DNA of 64,000 nt from Citrus sinensis (GCF_022201045.2 NC_068556.1:2520001-2584000), one strand, 5' to 3'; numbered from the stretch's first letter, positions 34,976 through 47,046 are shown. The notes: generated by a model not told the origin, from the letters alone. Numbers and translations are program-made.

Positions 34976-35782
34976 ATATCCAAACATTTGTAAGTTTGAT
35001 TGCTAATTTATCATTGATTAGAGCACAATAAAACATATAGAACGGGTGGTCTATATATATCAATTTAAATTTAAATTAATTTATAATTAAGTATCCAATG
35101 AATTAAGAATAATTTATTTTATTAATTGATTTTCAGAATAGGGATTCTACCCTGCTTGTATTTTCTCACTACAAATAATTCTCAGTCAGTGAGTAAAAAT
35201 TGAACACTAAAGGTGTGTTTTTTTTAATCTGAAATATGAATAGACTTGAATTATGAATAGCACCGAATATTCAAATTTAAATAATATGTTTTTTTTTTTT
35301 ATGTTTGAATTGCTACAAATAGGTATTAACTTGTTTATTTTTTTAACCTAAAAAAATTTTGAAAACTAGTATTTTTACACATATGTCCTTACAAATTATA
35401 AATGTTAAACAATTAATAATATCTTAAAGAACATAAATATGCTAATATATTTTCAAAATATTATCATGCCTAATTGAATACTAATATTCTAAATTAGTAC
35501 ATGTTAAGTAATTTTATTGTTGTTTATGATGTTTTATATACACACACATATGTATAATTCCATATAAGATTTATACATCAATTCGTACGTGGTAAAATTT
35601 GTGCTTTAATTTTTACTAATTGATTTGGATGATGACTAGGACTAATTTAAGCTAAATGGTAAGGCTATAGACCAACACATACAGACAGATTTGATAATAG
35701 CTACTGCTCGAACTCTCGAAGTCTCGAAGCTTAAAAAACGGATCCTTCGTTTTGAAAAAAAAAAAATAATAAAGAACAAAAA
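34976..35782. other. Intergenic upstream of PNSB3
   Basis: AT-rich promoter side of the NDH subunit gene, with poly(T) and poly(A) runs. No clear TATA box or other gene is seen. Confidence 0.4.
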
Positions 35783-38237
35783 ATGGCTACCTCTCTCAAC
35801 TTTACCGCCACTCAGGTGTCAACACAGCCACCAGAATTATGCTTGAGAAGGAGTAGCTTCAAGTCCAAGTTAAGCTCCCCAAGGAGACCGAAGTTCGTAT
35901 CACTCGCGGTGAATTCAACGGAACCTTCATCGCCTGAACCGGAGAAGCCCGAAATCGAGCTCGAGTTCATAGCGGTCCGTACCCTTGAATGCATGCGTCT
36001 CATTCTTGGATAGTATAAAATGTGAAAATATTCCTTTATATATAGAGTTTGAAATTTTATGAATTTAATTGCAGCCGAGAGCGGGAGACGACGGCTCGTA
36101 TCCGGTGGAGAGAGCTAAAGCGATCAGTGGAGAGAAGCTGTTGAGGAACATCATGTTGGATAACAAGATCGAGCTTTACGCCACGTATGTAAGTTTTTTT
36201 TTTTTTTTTCTTTCAAATATCTTAAACGCTGTCGTTTCTTCATCCGGTGTCGTTTAGTTTAAAAGTGGGAAGTTCTTGTATTTACTGTTGCTTAAAATTG
36301 GACTTGGTGACGTGTATTCACTAGGGGAAGGTGATGAACTGTGGCGGCGGTGGAAGCTGTGGGACTTGCATTGTGGAGGTACTGTATTACCTTTATTTTA
36401 TTATTATTATTATTTTTTAAATTAATGTCTAATTACATTACATTCACCGCTTTGACTTGTAAGGTACTATTTGACATTAATCTTTAATCTTTACCTTTAA
36501 GGTAAGGATCCATGAAATTTGAGCTTGTCTAATATTATTAACATCCTCTCTCACGTGCAAGACTAATTTTAGACTTGTCATGCGTCTTTAAAATTCAACG
36601 ATCTATTTTACTAGTGCAAATTTAATTCGTGTTTAGACATTAAGATAGTTCAGTTGACTTAACTCTTATAATGAAAGTAAGCGATCATAGATTCGAGTCC
36701 GAGGGAATACATGTAGAAATGAGGTGCAATGTTATTAAAAGAAAGAATTCTAGCACAAGATCTTTTAAGTCAAATCTAACCTAATATCTTGCTAAGTTAC
36801 CATTTGACCTAAAAACTTGAACTTGAAGGTTGTGTCCCAAACAATAGTATTTAAGCTTGTCTAACATTGATGTGTTCCTCATTTTGGCAGATTATTGATG
36901 GAAAAGATCTTTTGAATGAAAGAACAAATACTGAACTCCGTTATTTGAAAAAGGCAAGCTCATTTTCTACTTAACCCGAAATGCTGAATGTGCATTATAT
37001 TTATAACATTCGTTAGTGAAGAAAAAAAGAGACATGAAATCCACTTGTCATTATACCTGATGTAATTTTAATTTTTTTTTGGTGCTGTATTTGTGAATCT
37101 GATATCAAATTTTTTTTGTTTTTAGTATTTGACTGTTGTTTTTTATTATGGTTTTATTGTGCATGCAGAAACCTGAATCTTGGAGGCTTGCATGTCAAAC
37201 AATTGTGGGAAATAAAGAAAACTCTGGCAAGGTATGCTCCAGAACTATGTTTCTTCTTAACCTATTAGCATTTTTACAAAAAGAGATGCGCGTTACAAGT
37301 CTCAATCACTCAAAATTGCCATCTAGGTGAATGAGAGAATTCTAATCACAGATGAAAAGTCAGCCATGACTTGGTTTAGAAGAGGCACAGTAATATTTAT
37401 GCTTTTTCTCTTATGACCGTGTTGTTATATGACTTGCATATCTAATTACCTGCTTTGTACTTGTACTCAAAACTAAAGACGTGGAAAACATCAATATGGA
37501 TATTTACAGAGTCGTTTTATGCAATCAGAAAGATTGTGGGTTCTTACACTGCTCTGCACTGTAGGTGATTATCAGTATTAAAATTTAACTGCTTTGCATC
37601 ATAACGTCTGAAACTGTCCTCATTCCTCACTACACGTACTGGAATGAATGCTGAGTAACACAATGTGGTGTAAAAGTCCTTACACATTGTGGTATCAGGT
37701 TTGTTAATAGTGATTGTACTCACCCCTGCAGTGTAGGATTAAATATTTGAAGGTTGAAGCTCTTTGTAGTTTGTACAGAGCAGTTGGGTACTTGGGTGGC
37801 CATTAGGTTCGGTTACTAGGAGCCTGTTTGACATAGAGATTACACTTCGGCTTGCTTTGTGTGGAAGTGGAAAGAAGTTTTTTAGCCCACATTGTGTCAC
37901 TGTTATGTTAATCTGCGGCCCATGATGCCTTGGCAGCTAATAAAGTCCCCTGTAGACCTTCAGATCCACTAAGCTATAATCAAAAGTACTGCTGCTGCGC
38001 TGACGACTCGGTTTTGAATCTTTTTATGTATTTATTTATTTAGTTCTACCATCATTTATGTTTGGATCAATTAAAGGTTACCTGCTTTATATTTGCATTT
38101 ACAGAGTCAGGGAAAAACAAAAAGGTTAATATGAATATCTACGAAGTCATGTGGTTGAAAAAAGATTCAAAAAATGACCATCGTATTGATGTATGTTTTA
38201 GGTTGTGGTTCAAAGGATTCCTCAGTGGAAGAAGTGA
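35783..38237 (+). CDS. PNSB3: Photosynthetic NDH subcomplex B subunit 3, 2Fe-2S ferredoxin-like
   Basis: Six exons: 35783-35974, 36075-36188, 36325-36378, 36891-36953, 37169-37231, 38202-38237, encoding 173 residues. Four introns are GT-AG. The fourth begins GC (AAG/GCAAGC), a GC-AG intron, needed to join LRYLKK to KPESWRL in phase. The first 50-60 residues are Ser/Arg/Lys-rich, as in a plastid transit peptide. The core VMNCGGGGSCGTCIVE and the later RLACQT supply four cysteines (108, 114, 117, 150) for a 2Fe-2S cluster. VVVQRIPQWKK ends the protein. This is the PNSB3/NDF4 family, a lumen-independent part of chloroplast NDH subcomplex B in cyclic electron flow round photosystem I. Arabidopsis NDF4 is about 200 residues, slightly longer. 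Confidence 0.88.
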
Positions 38238-39522
38238 TAATTAAGCTGCCAAGCAGTAAACAAATGTTGAAGCTCGGCTCACACATTAATCGACTTGCAG
38301 CAACCAATTTCAAATTCGTAAGCAAATTTATATATATATATATACACCTTTTGTAGATTTTATCATTTAACTGTTAATTGTTTTGCAATATATCTTATGC
38401 AATAGAACATTTCATCAATCGTCATAATAAATCCATTTGATTGGATGAAATGCATCTGGAAAAACACGTATTTATTTATATATGGAACTTCGTATCATTT
38501 ATGTTAGTAAAGAGATTGTTAAACTTCAGCATGCTTCCTAGGGGAAATTTATGTTAATAATTAAATTAAACCTGATCTAGTCAAGTAGAATAGTAAGAAA
38601 AATGATTTGAAGAGTAGTAGCTATAGGAACACTTTGAATGTGAGGACTGCATAAGAACTCTACATTAAATTCCAAAGATTCAAAAAAAAAAAATCAGAAA
38701 TAAACGACTTTACAGTTTACACGACATGAGGAATCTGACACTCAAATAATTTTGAAGAAGGCGGACCCGACCATTCAACAGTGGACATATATTGTCACAG
38801 TCAAAAAGGAACCACACTACCCTTATAAAGCATTTTTTTGAACTTTTTAATCCCGTCATGAACCAGAGACAGAGAGAGAGAGGAGGAGAGAGGACAAAGC
38901 TTATCTCCAAACTTTTTCAAATTCTTCTTTCTCTATCACGGCACATGGGTTTGCAAATCACATACACACATATAGGCCATGTTTAGTTTTTCCACGACAT
39001 TTTTCATTAAAGCTTTTTTCAACACTATGTGGTGGGCTGCCTGTACTGCTGTGGCATTACAGGCTGTTTTACTGTGATTAGTTTTTGCCTAGGGAAAGAG
39101 GGTTGCATTCAAATATCAAAAATCTCTTCATGTTTGAAATGGTGACAAAATTTGGAAGGGACATGTGTATAAATTAAAAAGGAGTAAAAATTGCGTTGTC
39201 AAAGTCAATGTAAGGAGGAGAAACAAGTGACAGAATTTGTTTACACTTCTCAATGTAAATCAACGTGCCCCTCTCTCACTCTCTCTCATATGTTCAAGAC
39301 TCTTTTTAGAAAAAAAAAATACTAAAGACTTGATTTGGGGTTGTCAAGGAATTAATGCTTTATGGTTGATCTTAAATGATAATGGAGGCCATTGTCTTAG
39401 TAATTAAGAAACTTCCTTCCTTCCTAAATATTTATAGTTGTCAGGTAGGTGGATCTTGTCTTTGTTAGATATAGATTTTTGAAGTTTGCTAAATAAATTC
39501 AGGCTAAGTTTTAAGTTTTTAA
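38238..39522. other. Intergenic, no gene seen
   Basis: This is the 3' flank of PNSB3 followed by AT-rich DNA with a TA microsatellite (about 38330-38345) and a GA-rich patch near 38870-38895. The open frames are short and unconvincing. Confidence 0.45.
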
Positions 39523-40048
39523 TAGGAGTGGCAATTTGGGTTAGAATTCATTTATTCTATTCGATTCGATTCGATTTGATTCAAAGCGAATTAAATGGGT
39601 TTGGGTGAATTCGATTTGATTTGTTAATTAAACTAATCGAATTCGAGTTTCAAGACATTAATTCGTTTATTTGTTTAAAATTTATTTAATAAATAGGTCT
39701 GAATACATTCTATTCATTTAATTAAATTACTTATTTATTCTTAAATATTTAAGAAAATTTTTTAAAATTTGAAAGTTAATCTAGTAATTATAAATAATAA
39801 TAAGACAATATATAAATGAAATGAAAATTTTTATGGTTTGGATTATTTATTTAACTTTTGTAAACGAATTCATACTCAATTCGATTTGTTGTGGATTCGT
39901 TTATTAATTCTATTGAACGAATTAAACGAATAGAACCGAATATTTGTTTAATAAACGAATTGAATTCGAATCCGAATCCACAGAATTTTGACCCAATTCG
40001 TTTAGGATTCGATTCAAATTCGATTTGATTATTCGTTTTGGCACCCTA
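39523..40048. mobile_element. hAT-like non-autonomous element
   Basis: The left end is TAGGAGTGGCAATTTGGG; the right end read on the minus strand is TAGGGTGCCAAAACGAAT. Both resemble the TAGGG/TGGCAA ends of plant hAT elements. The 526-base interior is made of many ATTCGATT/GAATTCGA variants and has no transposase. The 8-base flanks GTTTTTAA and ATTTTCAA match at six of eight positions, as expected for an aged hAT duplication. Confidence 0.55.
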
Positions 40049-40239
40049 ATTTTCAATAAACACATTTTAAAGTACTAGTAGATTTTAAAAAGAAAAAAAA
40101 GAAGAAGAAAAATTTTAGGATAAAGGCATGAGTGTTAATATGAAAAATTCATATCCACCCACCCAATCAACTTGTTTTTTTTTTTTTCTGCAAATCACTC
40201 CTCCTTTTGAGTTATGTACAATATACACAAAGCCTTAAT

Positions 40240-40354
40240 GGAGCCGGCTAAGTTACGTTAAACGTAACTTACGCCAGGCACAGCAACAGTAACAAGTCCC
40301 ATCACTAGCACTGTTGCTGTATCTGGCGTAAGTTACGTTTAACGTAACTTAGCC
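40240..40354. mobile_element. Foldback MITE with 11-bp target-site duplication
   Basis: Arms of about 45 bases (GGCTAAGTTACGTTAAACGT at left, its near-perfect inverse ending AACTTAGCC at right) enclose a 20-base loop. Inside each arm GTTACGTTAAACGTAAC is itself palindromic. AAAGCCTTAAT flanks the element exactly at 40229-40239 and 40355-40365. The 9-11-bp duplication size suggests a Mutator-like source; the element has no coding capacity. Confidence 0.72.
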
Positions 40355-40365
40355 AAAGCCTTAAT

Positions 40366-42391
40366 ATGATTATCATTTTTTGTTGTTGTCAGTAGCTAGC
40401 AGTAGTTTAAACAGACAACCTTGCTTGCCTCCGAAACAAATGCATGGTTTCAGGTTATTTTTCTAAGCATTCATTGACTGTTGGAGACTGTGCGTAATGT
40501 TAGAGACGGTATAATAAGAAACACAATTTCTAATTATTATTTGTTGGATTTGATCTATGTACAACAACAACAACAACGCGTATTAAACTGCTTCTCTTAT
40601 TTACAAAATTATAAAAAAGGGTAAGCTCCATAAGCTCTAAAGGTGATTTTACTATTTTTTACGCTCCATGCTGCTGCAGAACTATAAAATTAATTATGCA
40701 CAACTTTATGTTAAATCTTAAACCATTCACAGTTAAAAGATACAAATCTAATATGAATAATTTGAATGTAGCTTTCCCGTGCTCCAAAATAATTATAAAG
40801 TTCACGCTAGTTCAATGCTGTATCTACCCAAATTCAACTCTGTAAGCACACTGCTAAAACTACTAAGAGAAACGAGAGATGGCAATCTATTAAAAAAAAA
40901 AGGAAAGAAAGAAAGAAAATGAGAAAATAACTACGAGTGTGATATAGGAATAATAAAAATAGTAAAGCACTGAATATAATAAATCATTTTTAACTTGTAT
41001 GTTATTATTTAATGATATAGGAATATGATGGTGTGCAGTGGATATCAAGATAGTAAATGAGACATTAGAATATTATAATAATATTATTCATGCAATTACT
41101 TTTTATCGATATTTTATTATCTTTCTTATTTGTTTATTTTGGTGCAAAAGTAGAAGCTACAATACTTATTAGATTTTTTGTACAAATTATATAATTTAAT
41201 TGTTACCAATACATTTTAGTCTTAAATTTTCTTTCTAAAAAAAATTGATTTTTTATTATTGAGATTTAGAATTCATGATGGATTTATAGCAGATTTGAAT
41301 TTGAATTTTTTAATTTGAATTTGGAGCAAATATAAATCTTTATTTTTTGTTTCGAATCTAGATATGAAGCAAAAAATATAGATCCATAATGAATATGAAT
41401 ATGGAGTAATATAGATTCAATCCATATATACTTCATTGCCATTCCTATGACAACTTCAAGACTTGCTCATTCTAGTAAGTGGGTGTAAAGGTATTGCTCT
41501 AAATTTAAAGCCTGCAAATTACAAAAAGAAGCGAACACGATGACAATGCTTTTCAAGTCTTTTTGATGTTTAATTTGACATTGAGAAATTAACACGATGG
41601 TGGTGGGCTAAAGTGGGGGTGGAGCGCCTATATATTATATGCTATCTCAAATCAAAAGATTTACACGTGAAATGAAAACACCCACGAATGACTTCGTCTA
41701 ATTCACATTATTAAGTAGAATTAATTGATAGAGCCGAGCCACGAACAAAATGTTAATAATAATAATAATAATAATCAATAATAAAAGAAAGACCGAGATT
41801 TCAAAGTCTTCTTAATTATGAAGCCAAGGAATAAAAAAAAGTAATGATTTTAAGAAAACAACAAACAAGTTTCAAAGCGGTTTGAATATGTCACTGACAT
41901 CATCAAGATCCAATCGAAAATTGTTTATTAAAAGCAGAAATAGCTAATGATTGAAGCCAAAAACATTTTTTTTTTCTCCTCTCTTTTGGTCCGTATCTTT
42001 TCTGTTTTTCAATTTAAAATTTTTAAAATGCATATTAAAAATGCCGAAAGGAGCATCTAAAAGGGTTCGTTTGTTTCTCACATTAGTTCTATGATATAAT
42101 AAATTAATAGCATCCTATTAGGTTTTCATTTATTTTTTTTTTAAAAAATTACTAGATAAATGAGTAGTTACATTAAATAATAATGAACGTATTATATTAA
42201 TATTAATTGATCTTTGATACATAAAATAATCTCTCCGTGATGAATGTGTTTGTAAGAGCGCGCGCACACACAAGCCTTAGCTCCTGGCTTGCGCAATTAG
42301 AATCACTGCATTTTTATTAGAACAACTTTTCGTCTATACTACTAACAATGGAGACCCTTAAAGGGTCAATTAATGTAGAAAAAAGCTGAAC
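40366..42391. other. Intergenic, AT-rich
   Basis: No gene is supported. Short repeats only: ACA repeats near 40560 and (AAT)n near 41755-41775. Confidence 0.5.
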
Positions 42392-42422
42392 TTTTTTTTT
42401 TTTTGGGGGGGGGGGGGGGGGG
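42392..42422. repeat. T13-G18 homopolymer junction
   Basis: A run of 13 T (42392-42404) passes directly into 18 G (42405-42422). Length is likely unreliable in any assembly. Confidence 0.7.
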
Positions 42423-42436
42423 CTTAATTTGGTTCC

Positions 42437-42710
42437 TTTTTTTTTTTGAAGAGAACTAATGTTCATGATATTTACGCCATATAAATTGTTGAGACTCGTT
42501 TACATCAATTCTGATATGACATCGCTCAAATTTTTAACCCTCTCAAATATTCGAGGGACGACCAACTCCTATTTTGGGAGAAAAATTACATTCACTCAAG
42601 TTCTGGGGCTCTAAGAAAAGACATTTAAATTAAACCCCCACAATACGTATGAAGGGATTCGAACCACTTTCCTTACAATTGTGAGTGAGTGTTTTTAGCC
42701 ACTTGGACTT
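42437..42710 (-). mobile_element. SINE-like element
   Basis: On the minus strand it starts AGTCCAAGTGGCTA (box-A-like), has GTGGTTCGAATCCCTTC (box-B-like) about 40 bases on, then TTGTGGGGGTT, and ends in a poly(T)-marked tail at 42437-42447 on the plus strand. Much of the body (TTTTAACCCTCTCAAATATTC, ACATTCACTCAA on the plus strand) matches the SINE at 34664-34962. A clear target-site duplication could not be found. Confidence 0.6.
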
Positions 42711-43146
42711 AAGCATTTGCTACCCTTTAAAGTCACAAAACGATTCATAGCCTGAAATGTATGCAGAAGATTAGGTGGGGGAAGAAAATAAAGGGGAGCG
42801 GACAATGGGGACCATTTTAATTTGGCTCTATCAAATCCTATAAAGTTGTTGCCTTCCTCTTAGTTAGGCAAGCGCCCTCCACTCAACTAACTATTCAAAA
42901 TTATTGTCCTCATCGTCAATATCCCAAACAATGGTTCAATTGCGAGCGTATTTGCTTATGGTCATGGGACCCCTTTTCCAAATGGCTGCAAAAGAGCCAA
43001 ATTTAAGATTCTTAAAATTTTGTAAAAAAATTTGAATCAAGTACTAGTGCACCCTCTCAAAATGAAAGTTGAATTTGGCATAATTAGAATTTGTGAATGT
43101 GTGTGCAATAATTGCTCGCAAATATTTCCCATGAATGCTTCCACCG
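42711..43146. other. Intergenic, no gene seen
   Basis: A 34-codon frame starting near 42930 (MVQLRAYLLMVMG...) has no family or regulatory context and is not called. Confidence 0.4.
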
Positions 43147-43160
43147 ACTCTAAAGCCTTG

Positions 43161-43479
43161 CCACTTCGGCCTTGGTTGAAGTGGTGGGCTGCTCTGGGCA
43201 GCGGTTCAAGCCCCCACAATGCTTTTGTGGGGGCTAAAAATATTTATAACTTCTTATTCCTTACGAAATGTAAGTGAAGTAGGAGGCATCCCTCGTCTGT
43301 AAGGACAATTTATGTGAGCATATATTTCATAAAATTTAAAGTAATCATATATAAGTCCCAGTTAGGTATGTCTGATTGTAAATATCAATATACTATTGTG
43401 ATAACAGTTGTAAATATTTGTAAATATCTGTGCAATACAGTAATCTGGTGTGTAACTAGTATTAAAAAAAAAAAAAAAA
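43161..43479 (+). mobile_element. tRNA-derived SINE with exact 14-bp target-site duplication
   Basis: The element begins CCACTTCGGCCTTGGTTGAA and has a box-A-like GGTTGAAGTGG and a box-B-like CGGTTCAAGCCCC about 30 bases on, then CACAATGCTTTTGTGGGGGC. Its 3' part is rich in TGTAAATAT repeats, and it ends in a run of A to 43480. ACTCTAAAGCCTTG is exactly repeated at 43147-43160 and 43480-43493. The pattern of RNA-polymerase-III boxes, A-tail and long perfect duplication is diagnostic of a SINE. Confidence 0.82.
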
Positions 43480-43493
43480 ACTCTAAAGCCTTG

Positions 43494-44232
43494 ATTTGAT
43501 TCCTGAAATAAAACTGTTTAATAGATTTTGAGAGAGAGTTTTGCTCTTTTAAATCCCCCGTTCTTTTTTTTCCCCCTTTCCAAAAATTATCAATATCTAT
43601 CTGGATTCTGGATAATAAAGACAGCATTAACCCCCATCGGTTGCCCACCGCAACATATTAATTAAATTAAATTTAGAGAAACGCTGGGTGGTTTTATTTA
43701 TTTATTATTATTATTATTATTTATTTAGTCATTGTAGACGATTAAATGTATATGTTTGTATTTCATCTGGCTACACCTGTTAGATTTCTTGAATTTCTTA
43801 AGATTTCGTGCTTATCTTGATAAAGTGGAAATCATTGAGACTTTCTTTTATTAGTTGTCACCCTTTTTAGGTGCTCTAATTATTATATATGGACTAAAAT
43901 TTTACTTTAGCACCTCCAAAAATTCGACTTCAGTTAGCTAAAAGTTGTTTGAACTTTATTCGTGGAGGTCTTGTCGGCAAGTAAATACAGCTACTTAATT
44001 ACCAGTTAATAAAAGATGAATAATAATAAAAGCATGATACTCATGGCTGCATGCACTACTAGAGATTACCAACTGTAATTTGTAAGTTTAATGTAAATTT
44101 AAAGAAAAATTTTAAAAATTTCTAAAAAAATTTAAAATTAGTATTAAAAGACAAAAAATGAAATATGACTATGTATATTGAAATAACCTATTCAAAATAA
44201 AAGAATTTTATTATTTTGAGTGGACCTGTCTA
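43494..44232. other. Intergenic with (ATT)n repeat
   Basis: A simple (ATT)n repeat lies near 43703-43725. No gene is supported. Confidence 0.5.
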
Positions 44233-44233
44233 T

Positions 44234-44361
44234 GTTACAGATTCTGTAACAAACATCTCCCGTCATCCCACCATCCGATTTTCTTTTGTTTAGTTTCTCA
44301 CTCCACATCCAACCACATCCAACGGCTGATGCTGCAGTCTGTACCTTACAGATTCTGTAAC
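44234..44361. mobile_element. Short element with palindromic ends (MITE candidate)
   Basis: GTTACAGATTCTGTAAC at 44234-44250 and TTACAGATTCTGTAAC at 44346-44361 bracket about 95 bases of non-AT-rich DNA (CATCCAACGGCTGATGCTG). Each end is a palindrome, so the unit has terminal inverted repeats in either reading. Target-site duplication was not seen. Confidence 0.4.
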
Positions 44362-45288
44362 GTAGTTTTGTCCTATTTTGAGTTACCTCGTGGTTGAAAA
44401 TCCACAATAAATTCCTCTTTTTTATTCTAATTTTAAGTTTAAACATTTCGAAAATCGCATAGTTCTTTCCAAAAGAGCACTCCGCATTGACTTTCACCAG
44501 GCATGCAAACGCGGCAATATCTTAGTGGATCACATTTATAGATTCCCGCACATATAATCCACGGACCACTGATTAATATTTAAATCACGTGGTCAAATCA
44601 AACACGAAAACAACATTCAGGCCACTGAAGTCTTTCCTTATAGACCTAGATACAATTAACTTTTAATACTAGACACACATAACCACGCTTGCGTTAGTTT
44701 CTTCATCTCTCTCTCTCTTTCTTGCCCTAGGGACGTTCTTCTCCCCCCCCCCCCCCCCCCCCCCCCCCCGCGACCTGCGAGCACTATTTTTGGGCTGGTT
44801 TAAATTTTATAATTTAAATTTTTTTTAGAATTATAAATAAAATAATAGAAAAGTGGTTGATGGCAGATGTGATTTAAAGTGGTTGGTGGCTGACGTGACA
44901 AGTGTAATATTTAATAAAAAGAACAAAGTTTAGGTAAGGGGGGGGGGAGCTTAAGACTTCCAAACATTTTAGATCAACATAATGGTGAGATTGGTATTGT
45001 TAAGTTTAGATATGGTAAATTATAATCATGGATATGGCTAACCACGTATTCTTATTATCTTAATATAATAAGGTTAGTAATGAAGTGTGTTTAATGTATA
45101 TAGTGTGGGGAAAAATGATTTAATACATACATGGACACATAACATACTTATATGACTTCTGTGAATAGAGTTGAAATTGTAGATTAGTCTCGTAGCATCA
45201 TGTGATGGCTTTGTTCACCAAAAAGTGAGAACCATCCCCTAATAAATTGATGTGAAAACAAAAATTATCATAGAATGGGTAGGTGAAA
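44362..45288. other. Intergenic, includes C27 run
   Basis: A run of 27 C lies at 44743-44769, preceded by CT repeats, and a run of about 9 G near 44939-44947. No gene is supported. Confidence 0.5.
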
Positions 45289-45460
45289 AAAATTAAACTA
45301 TGAGGCTAGTATAAAGATAATATTTTATGAATTATCACATACAACTTTTTCTTTGTATGAATTTTTTTAAGAATAAAATTAAAGTATGAGGCTAGTGTAG
45401 AAATAATATTTTATAAATTATCACATACAATTTTTTCTTCGTATGAATTTTTTTAAGAAT
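45289..45460 (+). repeat. 86-base tandem duplication
   Basis: Two consecutive copies, 45289-45374 and 45375-45460, share TATGAGGCTAGT, ATTATCACATACAA and GTATGAATTTTTTTAAGAAT with few differences. A third copy starts but breaks off (AAAATCAAAG). Confidence 0.75.
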
Positions 45461-45743
45461 AAAATCAAAGCTACATCAATTTAAATCTTATGACCCAAAA
45501 GAAAAAAAATTCCTTAAAGATAAAATTTTTTTTGATATAACAATAGAATCATTTTTACTACCTCACTTATTTTTATTTCATTTTAATTTTACTCGGAGTC
45601 GGAGCCATACAAATTGTGATAATTGTAACAGTTCAAAACTAGCTAGAACTTAGTAGAGGCTTTGTATGTTTATTTCTAAAAAGTTGGGGGTTATTTTTAC
45701 GTTAGAATAAACTTTGGGGATCTGTTTGGGTATTTTCTTTTTC

Positions 45744-46024
45744 TATATATATATATATATATTTAAAAAAAAAAAAACTGAAGAGCGTGGAGTGGAAGCA
45801 GTAAAAAGCGGAAGCGGAAATAAGAAATTTTTTGGAAGTTTAAACTGTACTCCGTCCCGCTCACGCTCCCCACTGCTGCGGCCCTGCCCCTGCTCCTGCA
45901 GTAGTAATATAACACCAGTCACACTCCTCAAATTTCACAATCACAATTCACGCACACTCTTCACTCTCTTTTCAAGAGCTCTTTTTGACCCGATTCGAAA
46001 GGTCTCGGAGCTCCAAGTCACTCA
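45744..46024 (+). promoter_or_regulatory. Probable core promoter and first non-coding exon of the cyclin gene
   Basis: A TA run at 45744-45762 can serve as TATA box. The following sequence is richer in GC and CT (leader-like), and a donor CA/GTAAGC follows 46024. The matching acceptor would be at 47040-47041, giving a 5' UTR intron of about 1 kb. This is inferred from composition and splice sites only. Confidence 0.4.
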
Positions 46025-47046
46025 GTAAGCTCGGTTTTCTTCTATTCTCTCGGATACTTGCTTACACATTCCTTTTTTTTTTTTTTCCCGTGTTAAATTT
46101 TGTTGTTTCGTTGTGTTATATGGATCGATGAGAGTCACAGACTTTGACGAGACAATGACGATATTGTTTTGGAGTTTCGTTTCGTAGATCTGTGATGGAG
46201 TCTCCTTTTTCAGATATTTCCTTTCATTTACCATATTTGCACAATTTTTTTTTGTCATTAAATTATTTGCGTTTGAATGTGCAATTTTTGTTTTCGTTTT
46301 ATATTTTCAAATACTGTTTCCTGGAACGAATTAGTGGAGGAATTTTTGGTTGGAGCAGAGGATGGATAACTTTTGTATTTTGAACTTTGAATGTTATTTA
46401 TTATTTGAACTTGAAGCTAAAAGGTGACCAAATTTTCCAGAGGTTAGGGTTTGGTTGGCTTATGTGAAAATGCAGAACGAATCTGTGTTTAATTTCTGAT
46501 AAATTGTGAAAAATAAAAGAAAAACTGAAATGTGTAATTAATATCTGCAAGCAAAATGGCTTTCATAATTTAGCTGCATTCTTGTCCTTCTAAGTTATGT
46601 TTCCTGGTCAAATATTTAAAATCGTTTGATTGTGTAAAAATAAAGTAGTTTTTTTTTTTTAACTTTAAAAGGGGATTGAAGTTATTGATGCTCCCAATTT
46701 GGTTTAGAGATCTGTTGTTTAAACTAATCCTTTTGAAGATGTAAACATGAGCTGTTCTCAAGTAAAAAAGACTTTAGTTATTGTGCTCCCCAGAATTAAG
46801 CAAAAGCATAGTAATTACAAATATATGCTATATCTGCTCCTCTTGAGATCGCTATGAATAACATCAACATTTTGAATCTACCAATGCTTGCTTATGAGAA
46901 CAGTTGATTGTACTTGGCATTTGATGTTTAATATGTTAGCGTTAGCATTTCTTGCATCTGCACAATTGCTTTATTGGCTACATGCCTACGTTTTAGCTTC
47001 TTGTTTTTATTTTTTGCACTGAAATGGCAATAGAAATGCAGGTCCA

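Noticed and set aside
40560-40575. ACA repeats as a CRISPR-like or regulatory array
   Set aside because: A simple microsatellite; no spaced repeats in a nuclear plant sequence.
42930-43034. 34-codon frame as a possible secreted peptide
   Set aside because: No signal-peptide shape beyond a few hydrophobic residues, no known peptide-hormone motif, and no promoter.
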